The notes below the pieces were generated by a model, which saw only the letters and a program-made list of their open reading frames with translations, was not told where the DNA came from and ran no database searches. Shown here piece after piece: positions 1-10,429 of a stretch of 64,000 bases of DNA. Position 1 is the stretch's first letter, and each line of letters starts with the position of its first letter. The position numbers and the translations under genes were made by a program. The stretch is from Arion vulgaris (lineage: Eukaryota > Mollusca > Gastropoda > Stylommatophora > Arionidae): contig CM036756.1 of NCBI GenBank assembly GCA_020796225.1, positions 61,656,644-61,720,643 on the forward strand, read 5' to 3'.

Positions 1-60
1 AACAAATGCTTGCAGAAAACGGATGCACCAGGCCGTAAGGCGCATAACATGGTGCAATGA
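1..60 (+). repeat. SINE-A, truncated fragment
   Basis: The stretch resembles the middle of the SINE-A consensus seen elsewhere here (AGAAATCGGATGTGCTGG followed by GGCGCATAAC). It is diverged and cut by the window edge, so only a fragment can be claimed. Confidence 0.4.
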
Positions 61-204
61 CCCCTCACAATGAGGAATGTGATAACTGATTCTACGGTCA
101 CCAATCTGCCTCGGAGATTTAGCCACGCAGTAAGAATATCAGATCTACCAACACGAGGGTGGCCAAAACTTACTGTGGGAAGAGGTCGGCACAAACGGGA
201 AGCA

Positions 205-375
205 GAAATCATAGGAATTATATCCTACAGAACTGCCCCCAGAGAAGAAAGAGGTGACACACTTACACTAGCGTCATAGACAAACTGTATGGCGTGACTG
301 ATAATCTGAGGCAGACAGCTGCCTTTATTAGAGAATCCGAAATCCCAATCTAGTGAGAACGCAGAACAAGAAGAT
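205..375 (+). mobile_element. LINE-beta 3' end, 5'-truncated
   Basis: The sequence matches the 3' terminus of the RNase H LINE at 3486-4275: cysteine-motif region, the DKLYGV..NLRQTAAFIRESEIPI segment, then a stop and AGAACGCAGAACAAGAAG. The reading frame is broken, so this is a dead fragment. The boundary at the 5' side is approximate. Confidence 0.65.
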
Positions 376-1155
376 ATGATTGTTGTAAATGTCAAAAAGT
401 ATTTTTACTTACCAATTGTGCTTTATTAATTATAGCTAGAATAGTATTTCATCGTATTTTGAGAAGTCAGACTGCACATCCTCTGAATTTTTGTTGTTGT
501 TGTTGGTATTATGAGTGCATTGTTCCAATGTTGCCGGTGACATCTTTAGGTAATTCAAAGTTTTCGCAGCATTTATTATGTCTCTTTAAGCCATATTTTA
601 CTGCTGAAAGCAGTAGAATTGCTGAAAGCATGGGCAGCTGCATTTTATTTCTCATTTTATTTTTCACGATATATTAATGCTGCTGAATAACCGTTCCACT
701 TCTGCATTAGAATTTGGCAAAATTAATAAATTTAGGGCGAAAGTTGCAACTTTTTGAAGGGGTTTCTCATCTATTTTGTGAACTTTTTGAATGGGTTACC
801 TACCGAAGAATCTCTATAATTAAATACTTCATACCAAAATCTCTCAGTGGTTGTAATATCAGTCCATTTAACCAAATGTATGCTGTTGTATTGAATCTCA
901 ATTGATAACTTCATTTCCTCATTGAAATGAAATAATTCTAGCACGGGAATAATAGGTTTCTTAACATGTATCAATGTATTTTGTAATGAGAACATGTTTT
1001 TGTCGATTTTCTGCTCATGGACCAAACTAAAATTTAAAAAAAGAATGTTAACTAATTTTGTTTCAATGCTGATCTTCTCATTTTCATGGCTAAATTAAAC
1101 CACGAAAAATAATGCTAAATATAGCATTAAATATGCTAAATTGGCAATCCTGAAC
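376..1155. other. AT-rich DNA, no gene recognised
   Basis: Short open frames on both strands have low-complexity composition and no recognisable domain. I see no repeat shared with the rest of the window. Confidence 0.5.
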
Positions 1156-1159
1156 ATTG

Positions 1160-1850
1160 TAAACCGGCTCACTCAATTAATCAGGTAAGGAGAATGATAC
1201 CTCCCTATTCTCTTTCTTAAAGTAAGAGATATGGATGTAAGGAGAATATGAGATCACTGATTGAGAGATACACGGAGAACATGAGCTAACTTATGTAAGG
1301 AGAATGAGATCTTACTCTTTACTTTCATATTGTAAGAGATATGTAGTGTGCTGTGAAAGAAGTGATACTCTTTACTTCGTTGTATCCTGTGCTTGATAAA
1401 GGCCTTTTGGTCGAAACGTTGTTGTGTATTGTCATTTTTTATTTTCGTATTTTGTAAAACTGCAGTACTTTATTTTTAAGTGTTTCGACATTGCTACATA
1501 GTTTTACTGCAGTCGATCATGTAAGAGATAGTCGTGTAAGGAGAATAAGAACTCGGTAATGTAAGGGTGTAGGGAGAACGAGATCTTAATCTTTACTTTC
1601 ATATTGTAAGAGATAGTCATGTAAGGAGAATATGAACTCGGTAATGTAAGGGTGTAGGGAGAGCGAGATTTCACTCTTCGCTTTCATATTGTAAGAGATA
1701 GTCATGTAAGGAGAATATGAACTCAATAATTGAGAAATGTAAGGAGAATAAGAATGTAAGGAGAATAAGAACTCACTAATGTAAGAATGTAAGGAGAACG
1801 AGATCTCACTCTTCGCTTGCATAATGTAAGAGATAGGAACGTCAGAAGCT
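1160..1850. repeat. Degenerate ~85-bp satellite
   Basis: The phrases GTAAGAGATAGTCATGTAAG, GAGAATATGAACTC and AGATCTCACTCTTCGCTTTC recur with a spacing near 85 bp (for example about 1604 and 1688). Copies are imperfect and the array is interrupted at 1391-1487 by the GATAAAGGCC module. Confidence 0.75.
1391..1487 (+). mobile_element. Penelope-like / hammerhead-like module, copy 1
   Basis: Contains CTTGATAAAGGCCTTTTGG followed by TCGAAACGTTG and then TTTTGTAAAACT.CAGTACTTT. The same ~95-bp module occurs at 21704-21800 (+) and 14852-14946 (-). GGCC-TTTT-GGTC can fold as a 4-bp stem with a G-U pair between GATAA and GAAAC, as in stem II of hammerhead ribozymes carried by Penelope-like elements. 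The core deviates from CUGAUGA, so activity is doubtful. Confidence 0.45.
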
Positions 1851-2300
1851 GGCGTCTGGCTTCCACCTTCCCGTTATCTTGACTGATGGATCTAAATGAG
1901 ATGCTATTCCTGTTTGGCAGTGGCGGCACAACTAGGAGCGCCAATATTTCGTTTTCTCTCGTTTAGGATTTACTCCCAGCCGCACGACGATAGATTTAAT
2001 TGTATGCCACAGAACGCGGGAGAGAGGAAAAACGAAAGTCACCAGATCCGGGAAGTGGAGATAGCCAGATAAAGGATAGAAACAGCAGCCAGAGGGGCTA
2101 ACAAACAGTGAGTTAGACAGGAAGACCGGTGCTCTTGTGTTTTCAGTCAAGCAGATGGTTAGATAGAGAAGACTAGATAAAGAGAAGACAAACAGTTGGA
2201 CAATCAGAATTATTGAAGTTTGTTGATTTGTTATTGTTTGAACAGATAAGGAAAATAAATAAGAGAGAGAAAGAAGAAATGCTAAAATAGGAAACAGATC
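1851..2300. other. No gene recognised
   Basis: Unassigned sequence between the satellite and the TTC-tailed SINE. A minus-strand open frame here runs into the SINE microsatellite (poly-Glu in that frame) and is not credible as a gene. Confidence 0.45.
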
Positions 2301-2303
2301 ATT

Positions 2304-2590
2304 TTTCTTTTCTTCTTCTTCTTCTTCTTCTTCTTCTTCGAACGCTCCATATCGACCACTTGTTAAACCACTCTTTGTGCTGTGTATATTATCTGAGCCT
2401 AAGATCGATTGTACGTTGTGCCAGTTATGCGCCAACAAGTAAGCCAGCACATTTTATTTCTGCGACGCTTTTTATTTACTAGGGTGGCTTCCTAGGCCCT
2501 ACTTTAGTCACCTCTTACGACATGCCTTGTAGGTCGCAGTGTTATTATTCTTTTCTCCCCAAGCGAGCCCCAGCAACACACGGGCGGAAA
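2304..2590 (-). mobile_element. SINE-A, near full length
   Basis: On the minus strand it begins near CGCCCGTGTGTTG, carries AAAGAATA..AC.CTGCGACCTACAAGGC and GTCGTAAGAGG.GACT, and ends ATATGGAGCGTTCG followed by (GAA)n. The (GAA) tail is the (TTC)n run at 2311-2339. Right next to its head lies the 59-bp satellite. Confidence 0.85.
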
Positions 2591-2603
2591 CTTGAAAATA
2601 TAA

Positions 2604-3436
2604 GGTGTCATATCAAATATGTCCTGTATATTTTGGTCCATTTCTCTTTCTGTAACATCAGCTATGTCATATCAAATATGTCCTGTATATTTTGGTCCTT
2701 TTCTCTTTCTGTAACATCAGCTATGTCATATCAAATATGTCCTGTATATTTTGGTCCTTTTCTCTTTCTGTAACATCAGCTATGTCATATCAAATATGCT
2801 CTGTATATTTTGATCCCTTTCTCTTTCTGTAACATCAGCTATGTCATATCAAATATGTCCTGTATATTTTGGTCCTTTTCTCTTTCTGTAACATCAGCTA
2901 TGTCATATCAAATATGTCCTGTATATTTTGGTCCTTTCTCTTTCTGTAACATCAGCTATGTCATATCAAATATGCTCTGTATATTTTGATCCCTTTCTCT
3001 TTCTGTAACATCAGCTATGTCATATCAAATATGCTCTGTATATTTTCGTCCATTTCTCTTTCTGTAACATCAGCTATGTCATATCAAATATGCTCTGTAT
3101 ATTTTGGTCCATTTCTCTTTCTGTAACATCAGCTATGTCATATCAAATATGCTCTGTATATTTTGGTCCATTTCTCTTTCTGTAACATCAGCTATGTCAT
3201 ATCAAATATGCTCTGTATATTTTGGTCCATTTCTCTTTCTGTAACATCAGCTATGTCATATCAAATATGCTCTGTATATTTTGATCCATTTCTCTTTCTG
3301 TAACATCAGTTATGTCATATCAAATATGCTCTGTATATTTTGATCCATTTCTCTTTCTGTAACATCAGTTATGTCATATCAAATATGCTCTGTATATTTT
3401 GGTCCATTTCTCTTTCTGTAACATCAGTTATGACAG
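2604..3436. repeat. 59-bp satellite, ~14 copies
   Basis: The unit contains TCATATCAAATATG, CTGTATATTTTGGTCC and TTTCTCTTTCTGTAACATCA, and starts at 2608, 2667, 2726 and so on at 59-bp steps. Copies are >90% alike; variants GTCC/GCTC and GGTCC/GATCC are distributed in blocks, as expected from unequal exchange. Confidence 0.95.
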
Positions 3437-3485
3437 ATTCGCATACTGCATAAGCATTCGCCAATCGAATCGGAAACAAGAGGGT

Positions 3486-4275
3486 TGTGGATTCTTCTTC
3501 TTCTTCTGCGTTCTTACAAGATTGGGATTTCGGATTCTCTAATAAAGGCCGCCGTCTGCCTCAGATTATCAGCCACGCCATACAGTTTGTCTTGGACGCT
3601 GGTGTAAGTGGGCCACCTCTTTCTTCTCAGGTCTGCATACTGGGGGCAGTTCTGTAGGATATTTTCTGTTGTCATACTCGCCAAGCCACAGGAGCACAGG
3701 TCGTTGGTGTCTATTTTGAATTTAGTGTACAGGTGGTGTCTCATTCTGTTGTGACCCGTCCGAAGGCGAAGTATAGCTGTCTGGTCCCTCCTGGACAGTT
3801 GGTAATATCCATCGTCCTTGTTGTGTTTTGGGTGCTCTTTATCCTATTTTGCTTTGTAGTGCCCTTTGGCGATGGTTTTGCTTCTTCACAGCTAACCAGG
3901 TTGTCATCTTGGGGCATTCCTGCTCCCTCTTTAGCCAGTCTGTCAGCATCTTCATTTCCCTTGATCTTACAGTGTGAGGGTATCCACTGGATTACTACCC
4001 TCTCAGATTCATGGGATAACTGGGCTAAGGTTGACCTGAGATCACTTAGTTCTGTGTTCCTTTCAGATTTCAGTGCTAAGATAGCAAACAATGCGTCAAG
4101 AGCACTATTTTTCCATGTATTTGGTTTATATTTTGTAGTGCCATTTTTGCAGCTGCACTGAGGGCCTCTACCTCAGCCCTGAAATTGGTTGAGAACTTGC
4201 CGGTGGCCAGAGCTAAGGTTAGTTCTACTCCAACGGTTGTAGATTCAATCCCATACTCGACGTTCCACACTTAAG
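3486..4275 (-). mobile_element. LINE-beta: RNase H domain and 3' end
   Basis: Minus-strand frames 4270-4076, 4091-3741 and 3744-3514 are successive parts of one broken ORF. The first two give an RNase H-like segment (FRAEVEALSAA, then VIQWIPSHCKIKGNEDADRL with the late catalytic-site region). The last gives the C-terminal Cys motif LCSCGLASMTTENILQNCP typical of RNase H-bearing LINEs of the I/Jockey group. The element ends with a stop, GAGAACGCAGAA and (GAA)n at its 3' end (3494-3509). Frameshifts separate the parts, so it is a pseudogene. Confidence 0.85.
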
Positions 4276-4747
4276 AAGAGGAATCGGACCTCCTACCTCC
4301 AGCACACTAGTACCTAGAAATATAAAATGACAGGCATTGTATACCCTAAAGTCTGAGAAGGTTACAGGAAATTTTGTTTTGTTATTAGATTATCAATAGG
4401 TTAATTATGACCCCTCCTCTCAGTTTCACTATGACACCCAGTTACTCGCATCCGAATGCGATGTGCGACAGGTAGAACTGGTTTTATTATAACAGTTGTT
4501 GTCAAACTGTGGGTCACGATATTAGGAAGTTTGAGAACCACTGCATTAAAGAAATACAAAATAAAGGTTTGTAAAAAAAAATCAAACGCGACCACGCGTC
4601 ACATATGTATAGCAAAACAGATGGAAGTGTGTACTTAACTCTTTCAACACCATGAATATTATTGAATTCTGGTGACAATTACTTTCTGACACCAGAGTTC
4701 TTATAATACAAATATCTCCGTTTACTTTCTATGGCAGTGTGTATCAC
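4276..4747. other. Unassigned, with a possible hAT remnant
   Basis: 4276-4370 faintly resembles 43450-43540 (CCTCCTACCTCCAGCA..ACCTAGAAAT), which may be a decayed SINE. 4493-4543 begins CAGTTGTTGTCAAACTG and ends TTTGAGAACCACTG, like the two ends of a hAT element with almost everything between deleted. No gene is seen. Confidence 0.35.
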
Positions 4748-4957
4748 ATGGTACTAATATTAGAGCAGGCGGGAGAAATATCATGGTACTAATATTAGAG
4801 CAGGCGGGAGAAATATCATGGTACTAATATTAGAGCAGGCGGGAGAAATATCATGGTACTAATATTAGAGCAGGCGGGAGAAATATCATGGTACTAATAT
4901 TAGAGCAGGCGGGAGAAATATCATGGTACTAATATTAGAGCAGGCGGGAGAAATATC
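4748..4957. repeat. 35-bp tandem array, 6 copies
   Basis: Unit ATGGTACTAATATTAGAGCA plus GGCGGGAGAAATATC recurs at 4748, 4783, 4818, 4853, 4888 and 4923. Copies are virtually identical, so the array is recent. Confidence 0.95.
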
Positions 4958-5020
4958 ATGGTTTCTCATAAGTATTAGAGATATCAGATTAGCAAGACTC
5001 TACATGCTGAGTGTTCACTC

Positions 5021-5573
5021 TTTGAAAATTGTAAACTCACAAAGAACATACATTTGAAAATTGTAAACTCACAAAGAACATACATTTGAAAATTGTAAAC
5101 TCACAAAGAACATACATTTGAAAATTGCAAACTCACAAAGAACATACATTTGACAATTGCAAACTCACAAAGAACATACATTTGACAATTGTAAACTCAC
5201 AAAGAACATACATTTGACAATTGTAAACTCACAAAGAACATACATTTGACAATTGTAAACTCACAAAGAACATACATTTGACAATTGTAAACTCACAAAG
5301 AACATACATTTGACAATTGCAAACTCACAAAGAACATACATTTGACAATTGTAAACTCACAAAGAACATACATTTGACAATTGTAAACTCACAAAGAACA
5401 TACATTTGAAAATTGCAAACTCACAAAGAACATACATTTGACAATTGTAAACTCACAAAGAACATACATTTGAAAATTGTAAACTCACAAAGAACATACA
5501 TTTGACAATTGTAAACTCACAAAGAACATACATTTGAAAATTGTAAACTCACAAAGAACATACATTTGAAGGA
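5021..5573. repeat. 32-bp tandem array, ~17 copies
   Basis: Unit CATTTGACAATTGTAAACTC plus ACAAAGAACATA, step 32 bp (for example 5021 to 5053). Variants GAAAATTG/GACAATTG and TGTAAA/TGCAAA are mixed. The last unit carries the insertion site of the SINE-A that follows. Confidence 0.95.
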
Positions 5574-5832
5574 CTCGCCAATGTGGTGCCGGGGCCGGCA
5601 AGGAAGGCAAAGAATAGAACCATTGTAACCTACAGGGCATGTCGTAAGAGGCGACTGATGTAGGATCTAGGAAGCTACCTAGTAAATAAAAGCTTTGCAG
5701 AAATCGGATGTGCTGGCATACTTGAAGGCGCATAACTGGCACACCGTACAATTGCTCTTCGGCTGAGATCACATACAAATCACACATAGTTGTTAACAAG
5801 TGGTCGATATGGAGCGTGCGAAGAAGAAGAAG
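5574..5832 (+). mobile_element. SINE-A, full length with target duplication
   Basis: Starts with CTCGCCAATGTGGTGCCGGG, contains GGCATGTCGTAAGAGGCGAC and the 3' region GTGGTCGATATGGAGCGTGC, and ends in (GAA)n. It is flanked by ATTTGAAGGA at 5564-5573 and 5833-5842, an exact 10-bp target duplication. The insertion is in the last unit of the 32-bp array. Confidence 0.92.
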
Positions 5833-5947
5833 ATTTGAAGGATTAATGTAACCGACATGTACGGACTTGTTCCGAGAAGAATATCATTTTTATTACAACG
5901 AGATCAACAAAATATGATGAAAATGTCTGAAGTTTATGAACAATTGT

Positions 5948-6479
5948 TTTTTTTTTTTTTTTTCCGATCCAGAAGCACTTGAGCTTCTTTCTTTTTTTTT
6001 TCTTTCTCGTCCGCTTTCAACTCGGACGAAGTTTCATCTCTGAAACTGATTTTTGCGTGAAAATCCGTTTTTCCAATTTCTTACAATGGCAACAGCGTGC
6101 ACATTGTAAATTACTTTACACTGGCAGCCGTGTGCTCAATGTGCTCGTAATTAGTATTCCCTAGCCATACAGGCAGATCTTCTCCGACTTCAGAGGTACT
6201 CACGTTATTGTCCTGAGTAAGACCAGGGGACTCGAACAAATGCCGGACAGTAGGTTCGAACCCGAGATATGAGGCGTCTCACAGCTAGCAGGCCGAGCTA
6301 CTATCAACTACTCTAGGCAGTCCCCCGCACTTGAGCTGAAAGCTCTTCGGCTCAGGGGCCATGAACACCGTAAATCTGGTAGACCTGTAGCTTTTCTGCC
6401 AGTCCGCGGAGTTGAACCCGCACTTACAGAGGACTAGTCACCCGTAGTCCAACGCGCTACGAACACGCTGGGCACGCGG
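5948..6479 (-). mobile_element. SINE-D carrying a nested SINE-I
   Basis: On the minus strand the head is CCCAGCGTGTTCGTAGCGCG with B-box-like GGGTTCAACTCC, and the tail is AAGTGCTTCTGGATCGGAAA then poly-A (the poly-T at 5946-5963). The element is flanked by GAACAATTGT at 5938-5947 and 6480-6489, an exact 10-bp duplication. It is interrupted at 5986-6326 by SINE-I. Confidence 0.88.
5986..6326 (-). mobile_element. SINE-I, tRNA-headed, poly-A tailed
   Basis: Inserted in SINE-D with an exact 11-bp duplication GCACTTGAGCT (5975-5985 and 6327-6337). Read on the minus strand it starts GGGGGACTGCCTAGAGTAG, has a perfect B box GGTTCGAACC within CTCGGGTTCGAACCTACTG, and ends in a homopurine/poly-A tail (pyrimidine run at 5986-6007). 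The pol III boxes, length of 341 bp and duplication identify it as a full-length tRNA-derived SINE. It is the only copy I see in the window. Confidence 0.82.
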
Positions 6480-6489
6480 GAACAATTGT

Positions 6490-6998
6490 ATCAATTCCGT
6501 TACAAATACCCACATTTCTGCTATAAAGAACTGGTGGAGTGTTATAGAACGGATAGGGTGGAAAATGTCCCTTTTCCCCGCTCACCCAGGAAATATTCAT
6601 GAGACGAGTATGTCCATGGTGTCTGTGCATATCCTAAATTATTCTTAGTTCTTGCCGTTTATTTTTCCGTTTTGTAACATTTTGTTAATTTTCTTCTGTG
6701 ATAATAATAATAATATTAATATATGTGCATCAGTAATCAGGCTGTAGCGCCAAGCATGATATTAACATATATATGAGATTTCGTGTACACCACTCTTGTG
6801 TATATATTTTCTTGATTAAATCAAATTTATTCTAATGTCAACAACGTTTGTAAAAACACATATGATCTAGAATCTCGTGCACATCTATTATTTCCTAGCC
6901 AATGTGGCTCCTGGAGTCTGATATTGTGGAGTAAAAATACTACTGTTACGCCCGACCAAGCATATCGTAAACAATTACGTGATGAGGTCGTGTTAGAC
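6490..6998. other. No gene recognised
   Basis: AT-rich unassigned sequence. No coding signal, tandem repeat or shared repeat was found. Confidence 0.45.
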
Positions 6999-7206
6999 CA
7001 GCGGTCCCCAAACTGTGTATTACTGTGGACACCCTTTTAAATACATGTTGCTGGCGTGGACCATAACAATTTTATATATATGAAAATCTTCTAGCGATGG
7101 AGTCATTATTACATCACACCAACAGTCGAGCTGGTTCCGGTTTCTCAGACTGTGGGAAACGTCAAAAGATCTTTCATTTTGTCCTTTCAGACATTTAGAC
7201 TCTAGT
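6999..7206 (+). mobile_element. hAT-2-type non-autonomous element, partial
   Basis: Starts CAGCGGTCCCCAAACTG, the classic hAT-type end (CAGNGGTTCCCAAA). The body (TTTTAAATACAT.TTGCTG, CTAGCGATGGAGT.ATTATT, CACACCAACAGTC) matches 15464-15660. No matching 3' terminal repeat is visible here, so this copy is truncated. Confidence 0.55.
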
Positions 7207-7619
7207 ATGTTCTAAGTATAATCATTGACTTTCATATTGTGACAGTAATGCACGGTTTGCATCAAAGCTTACAGCTTTGTTTCTTGTCAGTAATTATTGA
7301 TTACAATGTACATCTGGCCCTAGCGTTGATAACACTCATTAATACAAATGTGTGGAAGGACAGAATGATGAATAAGTTGAACTGTCAACTCACACTCGTC
7401 GATTTCTTTTTTAAATATTTATACAATCTTTGAAGACACAAACGTTATTTAATCACCAACTTGGATGATAGAAGTTATTAAACAAGTCGCAACTAGGAAC
7501 AGTTATCAGAAATTATGTCAAAACTATCCATACGGACTAGTTATTGGATACTGAATTGACGTCACAGCACTCCACTCTCTCTCTCTTTCTCTTTCTCTCG
7601 CTCTTTCTGACTTTTTAAT
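7207..7619. other. Unassigned, ends in CT-rich tract
   Basis: No gene recognised. A CT-rich microsatellite sits at 7577-7609. The segment GACGTCACAGCACTCC (7559-7574) has a parallel at 47040-47056. Confidence 0.4.
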
Positions 7620-8032
7620 CCGGATTGAGGCATATGCCCTCACCCAACTCATGCCAAGTTTTAATATCTCTAGCTATCTCCTGCAGCTCCTGCAAGCTCT
7701 TCTTTATATCGTTGATATTTGCCTCCAAATCTAGGTTTCCGTGTATTTCTAGTCCTCCCTTTCTTTTGCTGTCCCTGTGGGTTCCAGGAAGGAACCCTTC
7801 TTTTTATACTCTCTTCTGATTTTCTCAAAGTGTGTCCTATCCAGCGCCATCGTTTTTTTAAACCTCTTGGTTCACTGGAATCTGTCTTGTTCTCTCCATA
7901 AGTTCCTTATTTGTGACCCTATCATACGATCTCAGTCCTTCTATTCTGCGCAGACACCAGTTGATGAATGTTTGCAGTTTATGCGTTATTATGTTAGTCG
8001 TTCTCCATGTTTCTGACCCATACAGCAGAACT
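7620..8032 (-). mobile_element. LINE-delta 3' region fragment
   Basis: Minus-strand sequence resembles the terminal part of RTE-like LINE ORF2 proteins: a short helix-rich stretch with WR/RRW(R/T)..GHTLRK and INWCLRRI-like residues, broken by frameshifts. The same region recurs at 11865-12260 and 23840-24106. The open frames on the plus strand here are antisense shadows. Confidence 0.62.
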
Positions 8033-8096
8033 GCTCACTAACAGATATCGAAGAGTATTCATACTGATGGTTCCCGATGCGTGCTGGTTAAACACA

Positions 8097-8097
<1 letters not shown>
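8033..8097 (-). mobile_element. LINE-gamma 3' fragment
   Basis: AACAGATATCGAAGAGTA.. CATACTGATGGTTCC matches 47087-47122, downstream of an RNase H domain on the minus strand. Only the last ~65 bp is present, next to a CT microsatellite. Confidence 0.5.

Positions 8098-8136
<39 letters not shown>
8098..8136. repeat. (CT)n microsatellite
   Basis: About 19 CT units in a row. Confidence 0.97.
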
Positions 8137-8138
<2 letters not shown>

Positions 8139-8140
8139 CC

Positions 8141-8238
8141 TCAAGCATCCAGCTGTACCCTCAAGCATCCAGCTGTACCCTCAAGCATCCAGCTGTACCC
8201 TCAAGCATCCAGCTGTACCCTCAAGCATCCAGCTGTAC
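8141..8238. repeat. 20-bp tandem array, 5 copies
   Basis: Unit TCAAGCATCCAGCTGTACCC repeated exactly, the last copy ending ACTT. The unit equals part of the LINE-gamma 3' region at 47160-47180 (CAGGCATCCAGTTCGACTTG), so it arose by amplification of LINE sequence. Confidence 0.97.
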
Positions 8239-8282
8239 TTGTAAAGCGTGTAATGCTAAACTATGATTCGGAAATATCCGTC

Positions 8283-8549
8283 TTTTTCTTCTTCTTCTTC
8301 AAACGCTCCATATCGACCACCTTTTAACCACTCTGTTTGATTTGTATGTGATCTGAGCTTAAGAGCGATTGTACGTTGTGCCAGTTATGCGTCTACAAGT
8401 AGGCCAGCACATCCGATTTCTGCGCTGCTTTTTATTTACTAGGGTAGCATCCATAGTGCCTACATTAGTCTCCACTTACGACATGCATTATAGGTCGCAG
8501 TGGTACTATTCTTTGCTTCCCTTGTGGGTCCCAGAACTACACGGGCGAA
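8283..8549 (-). mobile_element. SINE-A, full length with target duplication
   Basis: Reads head to tail on the minus strand, ending GTTTGAAGAAGAAGAAG (TTC run at 8286-8300). An exact 14-bp duplication CGGAAATATCCGTC flanks it at 8269-8282 and 8550-8563. This fixes both ends of the SINE-A family. Confidence 0.94.
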
Positions 8550-8563
8550 CGGAAATATCCGTC

Positions 8564-8811
8564 AACCAAGGTAGCAAATAAGAAATTATTGAACGCTCTT
8601 TGTTGACAGATGTAAGATTAAGAAAATGCCAGGTCACAGAACCTACTATATGAACCACGCAACCTGTGCAAATTTGTTATCAAGTGAATGTCGTCTCACT
8701 GTGGGGTATCAGGAAACGAGACATCAGACTGACTAGATACGAAAGTGCTGCAGATGAACAATCGGATGTACAAGTTAATTATCAACAAAGAAACGGATGG
8801 TCAATTCTACC
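8564..8811. other. No gene recognised
   Basis: Unassigned sequence between two SINEs. Confidence 0.4.
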
Positions 8812-9060
8812 CGAGACCCGAGTGGTTACCGGGACTCAAGTTGGGATGTAAAGAATAGAATCACTGTTACCTGCCACGCATATCGTAAGAGGCGACTAAG
8901 GAGTCGGGCGTGGGGATAGCTACCCCACACCGTGAAAACACTAGATGGCTACAGAACGGAGAGCGAACCGAGTAAACGATGGCTGAAACCAGACACATCG
9001 TCGAAGGATAAGCACCAGAGCTCTAAATGGTGCTGAAGATGTGACGTACAACACGCCATT
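8812..9060 (+). mobile_element. SINE-B head joined to a different body
   Basis: Starts CCGAGTGGTTACCGGGACTC and contains GTAAAGAATAGAATCACTG, the SINE-B head. The body after ~8900 (ACGGAGAGCGAACCGAGTAA, ACACATCGTCGAAGGATAAG, CACCAGAGCTCTAAATGG) differs from SINE-B but recurs at 45715-45835. This is either a distinct SINE subfamily or a chimera. Confidence 0.55.
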
Positions 9061-9440
9061 GCTAAAGCTACATGAATCAGATTTCCACATGAATAGAATT
9101 TATGGGGAGGTCTGGTACATATGTCTGGACGGTGATCGCGAGAGAGAAATCTACCCGAGAACCAAATACTGTGAACACAGGACGACTACTAAGCTATGGA
9201 AAAATTAGAACAGGCTGTCATTCTGCGTCTCGGAATAGGGCACAGCCAACACTACAGTCATGTGTATTTAAGATTGACAAGAAGGTCATATGTACATACA
9301 TTTCAGGCTGCAGAGAACACATACTTCAAAACTCCACCTAATATAATAGTCAGAAGCCTATTTACTGGATCAGAATACAACACTGGAAAGAAAAACTAAA
9401 CGTAACTCTGTGCAAACTTCAAAATAAAGTGAGACTTATA
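9061..9440. other. No gene recognised
   Basis: Short open frames only (9102-9399, two overlapping). Neither resembles a known domain. Confidence 0.4.
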
Positions 9441-9444
9441 AAGA

Positions 9445-9660
9445 GACAACATTACAGTCTATTGCCTATTCCCAGGTGGAAAATGTAGTTGGCTGTTCAC
9501 TCTTGCCGTTAAGCGTAATTTGCATTATAGGGCTAGATGAGTCGCCCTTGTTGTGTTGTATCTGTGTTTATGTAGTGTGGTCTTGATATTGTCTATCCAT
9601 CTTTTCTTGGTCTTCCCTTAGCTCTAGTACCCGATCTCTTTTTATTAAGTTATAACATTA
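9445..9660 (-). mobile_element. LINE-epsilon 3' end
   Basis: Minus strand encodes the same C-terminal region as 56396-56660 and 61535-61810 (WIDNI.TTLHKHGYNTT, LTARV...LHLPPGN). It is frameshifted and 5'-truncated. Confidence 0.65.
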
Positions 9661-10074
9661 CAGTTATAGACAATATTTGAAACGAACGAAAAGAGAAGGA
9701 ATAAGAAAAAACTTACACTCACTGAGCACTTATGAGGGTACACTTAGTGCATAGGCGTTGATCCTGAACAATTTTATTTAACTTCAAATCAACATTGTAT
9801 GTCGAGTTGACTAGCTAAGTAGAACTTCACTGTAAAATATGAATTCTTCATGTTTATAAATACATGTTATTTGATATGAGATCATGCTCTAAAGTCCTAC
9901 GAGTGAGTGATGTACAAATATACACAGAACTGTCGTACAGGAGAGAAAATGTACAATTCATTCAGTGCTACTACCGAGAAGGAAAAAAAGCTTCTACACA
10001 ACAAATATAATAATACATTTTAAAAAAATGATAATTGAGGATAACAATAATAATAATTCCTCTCGTAATTTCTA
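9661..10074. other. No gene recognised
   Basis: AT-rich unassigned sequence. Confidence 0.4.
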
Positions 10075-10370
10075 TACGTTACATAGGGCCTGCAATCAAT
10101 TTCTCCATACCGCTCTATTCTGGGCAACTTGACTAAACATCCTCCATGGAACTGAGACCGATATTTCTTGCATCTCACAGCAAAGTTCGTTTCAGGGTCT
10201 CACTAGGTCGTCCTCTCTTTCTTGAACCCTTTGCATTCCACTTCAATGCCTGCTTTGATATTCGTTGATCATTTCTCCTCAAGGTGTGTCCAACATATCT
10301 CCATCTTCTCTTTCCTATAAAAGTTGTCACTAGTGGTTGACCAGACATTTCTCTGATTTCCTCAAATTAA
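10075..10370 (-). mobile_element. LINE-delta 3' end
   Basis: This is the reverse-orientation counterpart of 35350-35680: both carry TGACAACT...GACCAGACAT on one side and AGGAGATTGAG..AGAGCGGTATAG or its complement on the other. The translated minus strand resembles the end of an RTE-like ORF2, with RWRYVGHTLR and KRGRP-like residues. Confidence 0.68.
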
Positions 10371-10429
10371 GGATAAGACGTAACAATTATTTTAAAATCG
10401 AGCATAAATTGAATGTGTACGATGAGATG

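Noticed and set aside
1932..2450. 172-residue minus-strand frame with poly-Glu
   Set aside because: The Glu run is the (GAA)n tail of SINE-A and the frame covers SINE and spacer, so it is accidental.
2604..3436. CRISPR-like regular repeat
   Set aside because: Units are contiguous with no unique spacers; this is a eukaryotic satellite. The same applies to the other arrays.
3733..4161. 142-residue plus-strand frame
   Set aside because: It is antisense to the RNase H region of LINE-beta, whose minus-strand translation has the recognisable motifs.
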